Positions 11,877 to 23,910 of a DNA stretch of 64,000 nt are shown here, piece by piece. The translations under genes and the position numbers were made by a program. Every line of letters starts with the position of its first letter. Positions within the stretch are counted from its first letter, which is position 1. The stretch is from Pararge aegeria (Eukaryota > Arthropoda > Insecta > Lepidoptera > Nymphalidae). Location of the stretch: NCBI RefSeq assembly GCF_905163445.1, contig NC_053189.1, forward strand, positions 12,418,001 through 12,482,000, given 5' to 3'. The notes beneath the pieces are model-generated. The model was not told the DNA's origin and searched no databases. It saw nothing but the letters and a program-made list of their open reading frames with translations.

Positions 11877-12555
11877 AAATAGGATACCATTTCAAACTTC
11901 ATAGGTGATTTGCAATCTTCATTGTTTGGTACAGAATATTCTTCTGTTGTACAGCTATTTCAACTGTTTGTGTTAATCGCACTTTAAGAATTCTCAGTTC
12001 CAGCACGCGGTCTGTATAAATCCTACTTCGGATTCCAAGACGCTTTAAATCATGACAGTGCCAGATACAGTGCGCGTTATCAATTAGAACTACTAAGCAA
12101 TTTTGCAGTTATACTCCGTTAAATATAGAGATCTTACTTTTTTCTTTAAATAAAAGCGATTTAAGGTTCAAAGTTGATTAGCGTTTGCTGTCGATAGGTG
12201 CAGATTTAGTTTGTCGAATGGATTGTTCGCTCGGAGCACGTAGCGCGTAATAAATAAAGGTCGAGAGTTAGTGCCCGCCGTGAGCACAGCCAGTTCCTTA
12301 TCTGTCCGCCAGCGTATACTAGACTAAGTAACTTTAAACCGCGCTTTGATCTTGGCATTGGTCCCTTAAATGTAACACCTACTTTTAAGGGACGAATGTT
12401 TTCAAAACTCACTTTGCTGGGATTGGGATTGGAATAGATTTAAAATTTCGTCTAACGAATATTTATATTTTTATGATAAAGATACTTTGCTCGAAATCTG
12501 ACTTATGGAAATTGGTGACGGTGTAATCCACAATAGAAACACTGAGTGATAATAG
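11877..12555. other. Non-coding; GC-richer unique block at 12190-12420
   Basis: No gene seen. The 12190-12420 part is non-repetitive and GC-richer, with a GCGTAATAAATAAA string that could be a posterior-Hox type site. Candidate regulatory DNA, weakly supported. Confidence 0.35.
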
Positions 12556-12557
12556 TT

Positions 12558-12915
12558 AGTTTTTTTTATTCTACTTAATACGAGTCAGCCATTGACTGCA
12601 ATTTTTTATATTTTATTATTTTATTTTTTATGTGGGTTTAATAGAAGCCCGCTACTACATACCGCAGGAGTGCGTACCTACTAATAGTTGTATTAAATCC
12701 ATACCTCTTATCCCCTACGCAGCATTGTATACCTACTGGAACGCTAAATCATTTGTTCGCATGTCTTTCTGAATCCTCTCACCAATCAGCTGAAGCATGT
12801 CAGTAGACCAGACAAGAAGCAATACAGAAATTATAGATGATGCTTCTTCCGGGATTCACAACGAGGACCTCCCACTTATAAACCCGCAGCGATTGCGCCA
12901 TCCAGGGAGGCCATC
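12558..12915 (-). repeat. SINE-C, diverged and internally interrupted
   Basis: On the minus strand the head ('ctccctggatggcgcaatcgctgcgg', 'ggtcctcgttgtgaatcccgg') and body ('tgcttcttgtctggtctact', 'ttaatacaac') are visible. The 3' tail resembles 'agtcaatggctgactcg' of the family end. The middle is diverged. Confidence 0.55.
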
Positions 12916-13880
12916 AAATTAAAAAGGGAGGTTAAACATATTTCGAAGGGTGTGAATTAACACTTTGATTGGAACACTAGTTGGTACTTACTACCGGTAT
13001 TCATAGCCGGCGGTAATCTCTTAACATCACCCAGCCATTCATTATTTTGTTCGCTGATTATATCAAAGAAAACTTATTCAGCAATTACCTTAATTTTGCT
13101 TATTCTTAAGATATCCTTGCAGTTATCCTAAGACTATATTTCAGAAAAATCCCCGAGAAAACTTATATCTACATTACTTTTAATGGATTCGTGACCATTC
13201 TTATATTAGTAGACATTTTATTTTCGGTTTTATTTAACTAGATATAAAGTTGAAATTTGGCTGGGGTGAAGTTTGGCAAGCAACGGGGTGCCAGGCAGGG
13301 GCTGATTTATATTGGAGCAATGCAGTGGAGTAGTGTGCAGTTAGTATTGATTTCCATTCGCCCCTCCCCCTGCATCTCACCTCACGCACAATGGCATAAG
13401 GCCAAGTTCCTACGACCGGGATAAAAACATTTTAATAGATAAGCACGCAGTAAACAACTATTATTCACAATTAAAAAAAAAAATAATAAAACGTAATTAA
13501 AGACGTTTATTTTTCTCAAAAGAAATTACAATTTCCCTCAATGAGATTATTTACAACTTATTTCATGTATTAAAACTACAAAAAACGGCACGTACGAAAC
13601 AATCAGAAATTATGTAAAAAAACTTGAGGGTAAAATTATAAATAAATACTTCATACTGTCATACAAAGCCAGGACTGCACTCAGATTTTGTCAATTACAA
13701 AAGTTTTAAGTTTTTTCTTAAAAATATTGAAATTTTTTTCTATTTTAATCTCGTTAGGTAATTTATTATACGTATTATTATAGGTTAGGTATAAAATTAT
13801 TATAGGTACTTACCTAAATGCCTGCCAAAGAGGCATGTAAATGGAGTTTATAACCAAATAAAATCATTATTATCAACAAA
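12916..13880. other. Non-coding; GC-richer block at 13250-13420
   Basis: No gene recognised. The 13250-13420 block is G/C-rich, non-repetitive and followed by AT-rich DNA. No strong motif identified. Confidence 0.4.
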
Positions 13881-14003
13881 GTCATTTATTTTAAGAACTA
13901 CTATTTGGGCTATTTTACAAGCACTTTGGAAACATAAAGTCTGTCTGTTTGTCTACACCACCACGCCGGTTCGTCAGATTCTACCGAGAAGAAGCCTCAA
14001 CTG
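13878..14003 (-). repeat. CR1/Jockey-type LINE 3' tail
   Basis: On the minus strand: 'ggcttcttctcggtagaatctg', 'cgaaccggcg', 'caaacagacagacttta', 'aagtgcttgtaaa', in the same order as in the 38.5-38.7 kb LINE tail. Confidence 0.7.
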
Positions 14004-15780
14004 ATATCTATTGAATACAACCGAATTTCGCATCACAGCGTGCAATATCACTTCTAAAATATATTAAAATACACAATTTACCAATACTTTTCTTGTTATC
14101 CTACTAAGACTGCGCGATGACAATGTGTTTTCAAATTGAAATTATTATGGCGTCTTCACGTCACGATACTAAAAAACAACAAAATTTTAAATGGTTGTCT
14201 ACATTTGACCATCATTCATTTATTTATATATTGCAGGAGATGCAATGCTTCTAAGCAACTTTGACATTAAGAAATGCAGCAATTGTATAGCAACCTCGCT
14301 ATAATAAATGTGTTTTAACACATTGTTTTAACTTGTGCATTGGTAGGTCCATCATCCCAATGTATATATGACCTTAACTGGATATCTGGTATTCTTAGAG
14401 TCACTCTAAACGATATATACTACTTACGCTTAAGTAGTTCCTATATGCATCGACTATTTTATGTTCTTATCATATACCTAGAGAAACTCTGAGCTATAGA
14501 TCTCTCCATAGACTACATACTATTTTATTCATTATTATCTAATGAGTTTACTGTCTAGTTTACCGTGTCAAGTATACTGTAGGCATATGATAAGTAGGTA
14601 ATTTTTTTTATTCTGACTCAGAAGAAACATATATATATATTTAATTTTCTTTACTTTCAGGTAAGACACATTAAGTCCAGCCCTTTAAAGCTTCTGTGGG
14701 AATTAGGTGCCAAGATGCCGAGTATTTTATAGATAACTTTGGGATAAATAAAACATATTCAAGTTGGTAGGTACACTATACAAGTTCAATAAAGCAAAGT
14801 CCTATACTATAAATCATGAGAACTCTTCACCAAAAAGCAGCAAAACATGATTCAAGTGGATTCGTCGAGTAGAGACGATTTACATGAGCTATATCAGGGT
14901 GATAAACGTTCGGCCTCGACCAACCGACACACTGCCGCTCGGTTCAACGACCGCCATTTCGGTTATGATACCAGGGGCTGCGTATACTGCTGTGTACACA
15001 GATGTTTTTTTTTTCAAAATAAGAAAAAAGCTAGAACTCCCAGTATAGATTCATTATTGCTGCCATAACAGAACGAGTTTTGATATTTTAATGAAGAAAT
15101 GTGGCATTTGAACGTTATTTATTACTCCACGTCTCTATCGAATCTGAACCAATATTTATTTTGATTTGGGGTTTATCGGTTAACATTCAACTAAAATTTC
15201 TAAACAACATAGAAGGTCGAAATTCTTAACCGATAACAGCACTTTACACGCAACCAAAACGTCTTAGTGAGACAAACCTATAACATAAAAGTCGGTGATG
15301 GCGTTATAATTTAAAAATCGGATTTTAGTATGTCAACTAACCTATTAATTTGAATGTCAACAACATGTTAACTCTGGTAGAAAAAATCTAAAGAATTTAA
15401 ATGTAGAAAAGAAAAAGGTTTGTTATACCTTTATGTATATGCGAATTGTAGTTAAATAAATTGTCACACTCATTAGATTAAGTAGGTGGGCGTTTTAGCT
15501 ATGACCTAATATACTGTACAATTTATTGTTATATGGCTTACGTGTAATATCATATGAGTATGACAATAATATTTATAATTTTCTGCAGTTATTTTTTTAC
15601 TCGCCATTAAGATTAAGGTTAGTTGCACACGCAGTGTACACGTACCTTTCATTGCATGAGTAAAGTAGAAATATTTTCCTCTGACATATTTATGTTTCGT
15701 TACATTTTTCATACCACTATAGAAGATTATCCAATAATTAATTACGGAAGTATAGATAATACTTCTATTTAGATAAATTA
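14004..15780. other. Non-coding; unique block at 14860-15010
   Basis: Mostly AT-rich. The 14860-15010 block is GC-richer and contains a PHO-like GACCGCCATTTCGG; a 73-codon ORF runs through it but is unrecognised. No other feature. Confidence 0.4.
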
Positions 15781-15782
15781 TA

Positions 15783-15985
15783 TACTAGCTTCTGACCGCG
15801 ACTTCGTTTGTGTGGACCTCAGAATTGGGTCGAAAGCTTCGCTCGTTAACAATTTTTAATCCAACCACGGGAACTATTTGAGAGATCGGTATAGAAAGTA
15901 CATGTCCTTTTCTATATCATACCAAATTTAGAGTGAAATCCTTCCCTTTTGAGACGGGGCTTTCACTCCAGTGTGAACCTACTGT
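15783..15985 (-). repeat. Diverged TACTAATATTATAAATG-type repeat
   Basis: The run 'actagcttctgaccgcgacttcgtttgtgtgg' corresponds to the reversed 3' end (GCGGGCAACAGCTAGT) of the repeat at 2526. The remainder is too diverged to place the other boundary exactly. Confidence 0.5.
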
Positions 15986-16040
15986 TATAGGATGATGATG
16001 ATTGGATATAGTCGGCATCATACTTAATTTCTTAATTTTT

Positions 16041-16111
16041 GCACTTATATCCAATGGGGAAATAAGTGTAAAGTGCACTTATTTCCTCATTGGATATAAG
16101 TGCACTTTACA
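16041..16111. repeat. Near-perfect 28-bp hairpin
   Basis: Arms 16041-16068 and 16076-16103 are reverse complements with one mismatch (a G-U wobble in RNA), separated by the 7-nt loop TAAAGTG. A second, overlapping inverted repeat pairs GTAAAGTGCACTTAT (16068-16082) with ATAAGTGCACTTTAC (16097-16111). No matching family elsewhere in the window. Confidence 0.8.
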
Positions 16112-16194
16112 CAACTTGACGCGCTGACTACTTGAAAGTATCATTACCTCATACTCTTTCGTATGTTATTTTACAAATTGGACACTGCCACAAA

Positions 16195-16220
16195 CTTATT
16201 ATAATAATAATAATAATAAA
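16195..16220. repeat. (TAA)n microsatellite
   Basis: Short perfect run of TAA/ATA trinucleotides. Confidence 0.8.
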
Positions 16221-17877
16221 AGAAAATACAAAACACATAAAAATCTTTACATAGCTTTCCCAGATTAAATGTTCTGTTTGCTAAAAAAAATATTCATGTG
16301 TACATATAATTATTTTGCGCTTTAAATTATAAAATTTAAATAAAACGCACATTTAAAAGGTCAAGGTATATTTGCGAGCTCCATAAATCGAACTCTTCAA
16401 TTGGTTTTAAGCTTTCAAGGATATACCAGCTTGAGCTGAAGCTTTCAACATTCGATTTAAATCATTCCAAGTAAAGCCATCTGTGTAACTGGCCATCGAT
16501 TTATTTTTAAAGAGAAAGCGAGATTAATATCGATACGAAGGTACCTACGCCCGTGAATGTGGGACTAGTCAAAGAGCCACCGTCACAGTGTAAAAACATA
16601 AACATACCAATAGATCGCGTGATCTAAAACTACCTTAGGCAATCGCACTGGATAGTAAACATTTTTACAGTTTGCACTTATTGAAAGTGCGGTCAAATAT
16701 AAGTTAATTATTAGGTTAATATTAAAAGGACATGACATTTAGTTATAAGTATGTTTGAGTATGGATTTCTACTACGTATTATGACTATTGGCTCATTTCC
16801 TTGTTCAGGGCATAAATTGACAGGTATTGGGTATTTTATGAGAAAAAACTCTCATTAACATTCTTGAGTTGGGATGTTGGCGTTGTCAGCCGTAGGCGGG
16901 TACCTTGGAGAAAACGACTCGCGCCGCCCGGACTGGATTGTTAACTAAAACGTAATAACAATTATTATGATCCGCATTGGGTTAGAAGCGCGGTGGTACT
17001 TTAACGCAAAACACTTTCAATGATCAATCCATTTTTTCAATGTATTAAACGAATAAAAATTTCATTAGCGGTCTCCCGGTCTATTATTATTTATAATGAA
17101 TAATATCTGAAGGCATTAACTTGCTAAAATCGAGAGTGTAGCATCGGTTTAATCTCACAGTAGGGCTATGTACATTGCCGTGTTATGTATTCGATACCGT
17201 AAATGGTATGATGGCGAAATAAATAAATACCTACGTCGCGTGAGACATCGGATTCTTATCGTGTATTCGGAAGATTTATTCGGAGCTTTCGAGTGACGAT
17301 TTATCGAGTTACGAGAAACCCGTTCCGTGTCTACCTACTTAGCTTAGTAAATAATGCCCCACCGAAATTAATGGCGTTCTCCTTCTTTAAATAGATGACT
17401 AAATACCAAAGCTCACGTTATATCAGTTACCAAGCCTTGTTTATATTGGATGGCTTACGTAATCTAAGCTTTTTGCTCCATTAAGACAGAATAGCCCTTA
17501 CTACTGTAATGTTTATTTATTTATTTATTAAGAGCACTAACAAAATGCCATATTACACTTTTTTAAACATAGCACATACACAAAAACATGGACTGATATG
17601 CACGTCAATTATAAGTGCACAATGTTGTAACCCGATACAACATAATGTTGTCTCGGGTTTTAGACATTAGCTACTCTATGATAAATTAATTGTTTATGGT
17701 GTTAGACTTAGGAACAGGTCGCTATACACCGTTTTTTAAAAGGGTGAGGATGATGATAACGGTTGACGTTAGCGCCTTGGCTGGGATTTAAATCGCATTA
17801 TATCCCCTTAGGAGCATATAATAGAGCATGAAGATTCACCCCCAATAGGTACGGCTATAAGAGTTATAACTATCATT
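16221..17877. other. Non-coding; unique block at 16870-17350
   Basis: The 16870-17350 block is non-repetitive with mixed composition and homeodomain-like ATTA/TAAT sites. It is a candidate regulatory element from composition only. A TTTA microsatellite lies at 17508-17530. Confidence 0.4.
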
Positions 17878-18045
17878 ATAAGGGTATGCAGATGATATAA
17901 AATGAAGAGAATCTCCAGCACGAGTTATAAAAAACAAAATTATAGGCATTGTAAGAATTATAAAAAGTATTTATAACTCGCACTGGAATTTTTGCTTATA
18001 TTATATCATCTGCATACCCTGTGCATACCCTTTATGAACGCCACT
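17878..18045. mobile_element. hAT-type MITE, left end truncated
   Basis: It shares the inner palindrome 'gggtatgcagatgatataaaatgaag...ctcca..acgagttataa' and the right end 'atcatctgcataccctgtgcataccc...gaacgccact' with the intact copies at 28.6, 36.5 and 56.7 kb. The left CAGTGG terminus is missing. Confidence 0.75.
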
Positions 18046-18059
18046 CGGGGTAGGTATGG

Positions 18060-18150
18060 ATATAAAACAGCTACCCCTTACAGGTTAGCCCGCTACCATC
18101 TTAGACTCAATTTCCACTGGATGAGTTTGCAGTCTAGCTAAAAGTTAGTT
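18060..18150 (+). repeat. SINE-C 3' body fragment
   Basis: 'tacaggttagcccgctaccatcttagactc' is the SINE-C 3' region; only this part is present, directly after the MITE. Confidence 0.6.
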
Positions 18151-18399
18151 AGTTAGTGAAAGACAAAAAAACTGAACCGTAAAATATGGATGTCTAAGAT
18201 AGGTCATTAGTAGGGGCACAAGACAACATTCTGCTTTTTCGATTTTGTTTTATGTAAAGCTAATGTCAAAACATTAACCAGACAGCACTGATTCCATACG
18301 ATTAATGAGATTCAAAATTAAACAGCCTTGAGAGGCACTCGGTTTGGAAGGGAACCTTTTGATAACAGGCACCGACACGCAGAAATCACCGGTCTTAAG

Positions 18400-18556
18400 G
18401 TTTGACGGCCGCAGTGAGCAGCGACCCTGCTTTCTGAGACCAAGAGGTTCGATTAGACAACTGGAAAATGTTTCTGACATGAACATGAATGTTTTTCAGT
18501 GTCTGGGTGTTTATATGTATATTATAAGTATTTCCCTATATTATTTCCCCCTTTTT
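18400..18556 (+). repeat. SINE-A 5' half
   Basis: Head 'acggccgcagtgagcagcgaccctgctttctgag', box B-like 'ggttcgatt', then 'caactggaaaatgttt' and 'cagtgtctgggtgtttatatgta'. It stops near 18556 and runs directly into SINE-C sequence. The tRNA-like box A is damaged (GGCGCAGTGG has become GCCGCAGTGA). Confidence 0.8.
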
Positions 18557-18559
18557 ACC

Positions 18560-18780
18560 TATATATAAGATTTTCTCTGGTCTATTCTGGTCTGGTCAGA
18601 GGCTTTTGCCGAGGTTAGTTAGCACTCTACGGACAAAGTCGTGTTGCTAAGCGATTTAGCGTTTCGGTACGATGTCGCGTAAAAACATGTTAGGAGTATT
18701 GGTTTAATATAACTGCCATACCACCTAACAGGATATCCAGTTGCCATCTTAGACTGCAATTACAGTGGAATAGAAAAATA
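18560..18780 (+). repeat. SINE-C 3' half joined to SINE-A
   Basis: 'ttctctggtctattctggtctggtcagaggct', 'gctaagcgatttagcgtttcggtacgatgtcg' and 'ttggtttaatataactgccatacc' are SINE-C body. There is no C head: the sequence joins the A half within a few bases, forming an A/C chimera or a nested insertion. Confidence 0.7.
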
Positions 18781-19184
18781 AAAAGACTAGTCGTTTGAGA
18801 ACTTAAATATCTTGCGTCACGTTGGCCTGTAACTAGCGGTGGCAACGAACTGTTTTTCTAATTTTCTTTTTTGCGCAGTTCTATTAAACAACATTAAACA
18901 GAAGGCACTGAATCAGAACAACTAATGTGATTTCGGTTTATGTAGCCTTGAGACCTTTTCATAAAATAAATGCTGCAATACACGAAATTGTCGATAAATT
19001 ACTATTAAATTTAAATATTTTAAATAAATTCACCAATGGTATTCTGCAAGATTTTCTCTGACCGCTGCCATGTGATATGTCTGGAGTCTAAACGCCTGTT
19101 AGCTTTAGTTGAATGATTGGTATCCGCTTTGGTAGGTATAGGAGCGTAGATAGGGTATGGGCACAACCTACGTATCAGTCGCGA

Positions 19185-19441
19185 GAGTAATGCTTTCTGA
19201 GTCCTAGGCTGTAGATTCGATTCACACAACTGGAAAATGTTTATGTGACGAACATGATTGTTTTTCGGTGTTTGGGTGTTTATTTGTATGTTATAAGTAT
19301 TTATGTGTATTATATTAATAAAAATATTCATCAGCTATCTTAGTACCCACAACACAAGCTGCGCTTACTGTGGGGCTAGATGGCGATGTGTGTATTGTAG
19401 TAGTATATTTATTATTATATATATTAATTTATTTATTTATT
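19185..19441 (+). repeat. SINE-A, near full length, decayed head
   Basis: From 'tgctttctgagtcctaggctgtag' through 'attcgattcacacaactgg' to 'ggggctagatggcgatgtg' and a TTTA tail. The first about 25 nt of the tRNA-like head have decayed. Confidence 0.85.
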
Positions 19442-19444
19442 TAC

Positions 19445-19612
19445 AGACACCATCATCATTATCATCATCCTCATATTAACACTCTACCGGCCTACTACAG
19501 AGCACGTCTCTCCTACCAGAATTTGAAGGGTTTAAGGTAACAGGCAGTGCAGAGTGGACACACATTGGTGGACACACACTTTTGAGAACATTATAGTAAC
19601 ATTATATTATGC
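19445..19612 (-). repeat. SINE-B 3' part
   Basis: Starts with a CAT/ATC microsatellite (the family's TGATGATG end reversed). It continues 'accggcctactacagagcacg' and 'attggtggacacacacttttgagaacattat', the reverse of the SINE-B body. It abuts the tail of the preceding SINE-A. Confidence 0.75.
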
Positions 19613-20244
19613 TTATCGCGACTATATTGCTAATAACGGCGCGTTTAAAAAACGGTGTGCACAAGCCCTTAGTCATGCTAATACCTACTGATTTAGAAAA
19701 ACTTCTTGTTTTTGCACCTACACCAAAAATTTATAGAAGTATATGAATGTTGAAATTATAGTAGCCTGATGTATAAAAATCGGAAGACATTGATCCTACC
19801 GAGGAGACGCGATGGCGGTCAATACATTTTCTCTCGAGCATAAAAACTGAGTTTCTCCGTTTTATGGGCTTATTTACATCTTCTCGCAGCCCTTTTCCGT
19901 ATTGTTTATACACTCTTACGAGCCTACTTCACTCACTGACACCGAAGCTTACTTATATAGCACAGATAATGTCCAATACAAAGATCGGGTACAACACCGA
20001 AATCCACTTACCCCTTACGGTGGGCCCTGTACAGCGTACACGTTAGCTGTTTACAAGAAGGGCTCAATTTATTTATTCGTTCATTAAGCGAGGCGGGGGA
20101 TCGCTGCGAGAGCTGAATTTTAGGATAATGGCTGTATGGTGTAGGTACTTATAGACACAGTTAAATGAACATTTAGGCGCCTGCGGCTTCGATACGGTTC
20201 CTACATATATCTACATACCCAGTGGAAGCATAATAACTAAGTAC

Positions 20245-20312
20245 CTACCTTTGTCATCATCATCATCTCAATCGATGGACGTCTATTACACCAAAAGGCT
20301 TCTCTTCATTTC
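20245..20312 (-). repeat. RTE-like LINE 3' end
   Basis: 'catcatcatcatctcaatcgatggacgtc' is the reversed GATGATGAT-ended RTE tail with the 'gacgtccat' signature. Short fragment. Confidence 0.5.
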
Positions 20313-20374
20313 TTAAGACTGTTTGTTTTTCAGTGTCTTTGTTTATCTTAGTTTTTTGTGTGGCACAGTGTCTG

Positions 20375-20585
20375 GACACTGCCTGGGCGGTCGACGACGG
20401 AGGTACTCAGGGAGATCCCACTTATAAGATCTCCCAACTCCGACTTATAAGAAGTCACTTTCGGTTTTGATCCCCCACGAGGAAAATCTGGGAATTTATA
20501 TATTTTTTGATTTTCTCCACTTTGGTCTGGGGGATGGCTTCGGTTCTATCTCGTTACCACCTTTTCAATTTTATTATCTGTATTT
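20375..20585 (+). repeat. SINE-C, strongly diverged
   Basis: 'ggagatcccacttataag...gttttgatccccca...gggaatttatatatttt...tggtctgggggatggcttcggtt' follows the order of SINE-C but with much substitution. Confidence 0.5.
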
Positions 20586-20589
20586 CTAA

Positions 20590-22055
20590 TGATTTATAAG
20601 AAAGTTTAGGTACAAGTAATATCTCATAATTTTGAAAATGAGTTTTCACACTGTAGTTCTAGGGAATATCTTCTCGTTCAAATAATAAAAAAAGAAAACG
20701 GTGCAATATGAACTCACGTTATATTTAAACGTAGGTATGGTTCTGCGATTCGTATGAAATTTCTAAAATCATAATAGTAACCTATAGCAAATTAGTTAAT
20801 CAACCAAAACGGGCATACGAAAGGTTAACGAGACAAAAAACGTGAGAATCGAGACGATTCGATCCGGTGTAGTAATCGGCTAGTTAAAAATAAATCGCCT
20901 CTCGAAACAAACGTTATAAAACAAATCGTACGAGAAACTCATCACATATAACGCTCACTACTAACTTCACACTTCCACAGGCTAATAAAACTAGGAACAT
21001 GTCTCGGGTATAAAAGCCAGCGATATAAATTCCCATTATAAGCCTCGTATAGTCTGTGGCCGTTCACCAATTGAAGACTATAAAATAGTTTTGAGCTTTA
21101 TTGGCCTCTCACACAAAACATTGGAATATCGAATTTAGCGTGTAATTCAATAATAGTGTCCAAAGACCGGCGGCACTAACAGTCTAGGTTAAACTATTAT
21201 GTGTAATCATCAATTCGTTTCACTGAGATCGACCTTTTGCTGAGAAATCTTCAAAATAATACGATGTTAGGAAGTGTTAGTATGCAATTTGCTAAAGTGT
21301 CGACAGTGACTTTCGATAACTGTACGAAATTATACTATTCAGAGTGTTTAACGGGTGAACGATCTGATATATTGCATATAAAATTTAATTATTCAAAAGT
21401 ACCGCTAAAAAACACGTTAGAAACGGCGAAAAAGTTTGAAAAAAGCTCGTTTTTTGTTTTAATTAGTTTAAAAGAAATACAAAATCAGTAATTCTTATGC
21501 ATTTATTTCAAGTTTTTGTGTATGCTATGTTTTAGGTCTAAGCGGACGAAAACTACAATATTACTAATAGCATACAGCTATTGTGCATAAAAATCTTTAT
21601 ACGGAAACCCGAATCTAGTGGCAAAAGAAAAATAAAAAATGCGCGGATTGCGTATTGTACTGTAAGTTTAATTTACAGTACTTATTCAGTGATTATAATC
21701 TTTCATTAATTATTTAAAAGTTTTTTACACAACAATAAGTATAGCGCCTTCAGAAGTGTCCATGAAAAATTCGATTTAATTTTAATTTAATGTAGAAATA
21801 TCTTTTAAAAATAATATTGGATATTCAAATAAAAATGGAATAGCCCACGAGGAAGAGGTTTTTATTTTAACTAATTTTAGTCCTTACATAACACTAATTG
21901 TGGTTAAAGAATGCCGGAAATCTCCTCATCACCCCCTCCTATGAAAGAGTTTGACTGTTCTCATTAGTGCAACATTAAAATAAATAAAATAAAAATAAAA
22001 AATAAAAAAGCCATTTATTCTACTACCATTAACTTAAGAATTACATTCACTCACA
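20590..22055. other. Non-coding; unique block at 20690-21220
   Basis: The 20690-21220 block is non-repetitive and rich in homeodomain-like and GTTATAAAAC-type sites. An 84-codon ORF at 21237-21491 follows; its product is unrecognised and I do not call it a gene. Candidate regulatory DNA, low confidence. Confidence 0.35.
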
Positions 22056-22059
22056 TAGT

Positions 22060-22095
22060 TAGACTGCATTACATAATTAAATGTAATGCAGTCTA
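22060..22095. repeat. Perfect 14-bp inverted repeat
   Basis: TAGACTGCATTACA (22060-22073) and TGTAATGCAGTCTA (22082-22095) pair perfectly across an 8-nt AT spacer. The arm resembles SINE-C's 'cttagactgcat', so it may be a fold-back of SINE-derived sequence. Confidence 0.7.
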
Positions 22096-22170
22096 ATTAT
22101 AAATATTTTAACCAATCACATATTTTATAACGTTACATTAATTTAATAGCTTGTGTTAATTACACGTAAT

Positions 22171-22440
22171 TGTAACGCCTCTGTGGCGTAGGCCTCCCTC
22201 AGCTCTCTCCATTCCCTTCTTTCCTGAGCATTTCCCATCCACAAACGTCCACTTACTCGAGTAAAAACGTCCGCCCAGCGTTTCCTCGGTCATCCTCTTT
22301 TCCTTCTATTATTCCGTGGCAGCCACTCTGTCAATATTCTCGCTCATGGAATGGTATTTGCTCTGCAAACATGAACTGCCCAGTTCCATTTTACCAATCT
22401 CACTTGCCTCACGGCGTCGCTAACTCCCGATATTTTCCTT
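22171..22440 (-). pseudogene. LINE ORF2 C-terminal remnant (RTE-like)
   Basis: Translation of the minus strand gives VKWNWAVHVCRA, TEWLPRNNRRKRG, PRKRWADV and GNAQERREWRELREAYA. This is the order of the post-RT C-terminal region of RTE-like LINE polyproteins (HVxR...W.PR..KR.RGRP..RW.D....W...A..R..W..L..AY). Two in-frame stops interrupt it. Only the C-terminal end survives; it is a dead fragment. Confidence 0.75.
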
Positions 22441-22444
22441 AGTT

Positions 22445-23290
22445 TTTTGTTATTTAACTTGTCTGTTGTTCAACATTACCTGGTGAAAATGAGGACTAGT
22501 TGATGAACATTACCATGCTGGCAGCAGGTTTCAATGGGCAGTATCGTTTTCAAAACCCAGAACGGTATCACTGTTCCAGTTTGGAAATTTAAAAATCTTA
22601 CATTAGTTTAAGTTTGGTCTTGCGGGAGGGTTCGATCAGGTGACTTGGGGAGGTGGCTAAGACTGGCCGGCAAGCAATTAACCGGTACTATGCCGCTTTG
22701 GAACCGATTATACCTACTATGTATTTCTGTTTGTTTGTAGGCTGTTTTCAGCTCGACAACTGAATCGATCTTGACAGATTTTGACACAGAGCTTCTATCC
22801 TGCAGGGCATTTTTACATTTATGCATAGCAATGCAAATATAGATAATCGCAAGATTTTTACAAAAACCTAACGAGATCCTAATTTCCCGAGCAAGCAATA
22901 GTTAAGTTTTTTTTTCAAAAATATTTCCTGCATCGTGTACCTGTCTTATAACCACGCGACTTTGCACTTCTTACCATAAAATAACATGTATGTAGGTAAC
23001 TATCTTTACCGATTTTCTACTACAGCCATGCTATTATGTAGGTATCCCTGTTCTCTACCAAGGTAAGTGCGTTCGATCGTATAATGCAACATAATTGACT
23101 GTTATGAGAGATTGTAGTAAATCGAAAACCTATCATACATAAAAAAACACATTGTTATAGCATGTGTATGGAAGCAACGGAACTGCCAATGTTATCTTCT
23201 CTTAACAGCAACCTTATAATCCTTTTAAAAGTGCCCGTGCTTCCGCAGCTATAGTTACACTTCCAAAGTATTTGTTAGTAAAGACATCTC
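22445..23290. other. Non-coding stretch, nothing recognised
   Basis: A 96-codon minus ORF at 22608-22898 has no family resemblance and no neighbours to support it. No other signal. Confidence 0.4.
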
Positions 23291-23299
23291 CTTTACGGT

Positions 23300-23910
23300 A
23301 ATGTTCGATTTTCTATTAAACTTGAAAGCGTTCCTCGTCCCACATTCTTATCTCGAATGTTCTACGACATATTTTTCCAAAGTTTCCCGGCGCGAGCTTT
23401 CAGGCTGCCGCGTATAAAGCTCTATTCACACATGGCGGGAGATAAGGCAGCTTTCACACCATTAAGCCGCGCGCTGGAGCCGGGGGCTTTTCCAGATTAG
23501 ATTATACACTCGATTTATGACGTCATTAAAGCTTTGATAATTACTCGGGACAGGCTGCGTAGGCGAGACGCGGGCGGGGGGTTTGGGAGTGCGAACTCAG
23601 GAGGGAAGGGGGGGTGCTTGTACTGTTTGATTGGATTCCTGGTACTGCGAGGGTTAAGGGATTAAAGTTATGGAGATTAGTTCACCGCCCGCGGGCGCTC
23701 ACTTCGTTTATGTTAAAAGGCCTATAGAGATGTGAGCGGATAAGAGATTGCTTATTGCCAATTGTGATAGCGAGGCAGCTTTTAATTTCGTTTCGCGCAC
23801 GATCGTACGTATGTAAATAAAGGTCTGATTGGCTCGGGGCAGCAATAATTGCGTGTCTACGGTATCGGGCAATGTATCTTTTACTGCTGGTAGTTGAATC
23901 ATTGCTAGTT
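23300..23910. promoter_or_regulatory. Candidate cis-regulatory block, GC-rich
   Basis: One of the most GC-rich unique blocks outside the Ubx leader. It contains TTTATGACGTCATTAAA (a CRE palindrome flanked by homeodomain cores), CTTTGAT (TCF-like), GATAATTAC and long G tracts near 23570-23610. It has no repeat signature and no convincing ORF. Enhancer identity is inferred. Confidence 0.35.
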
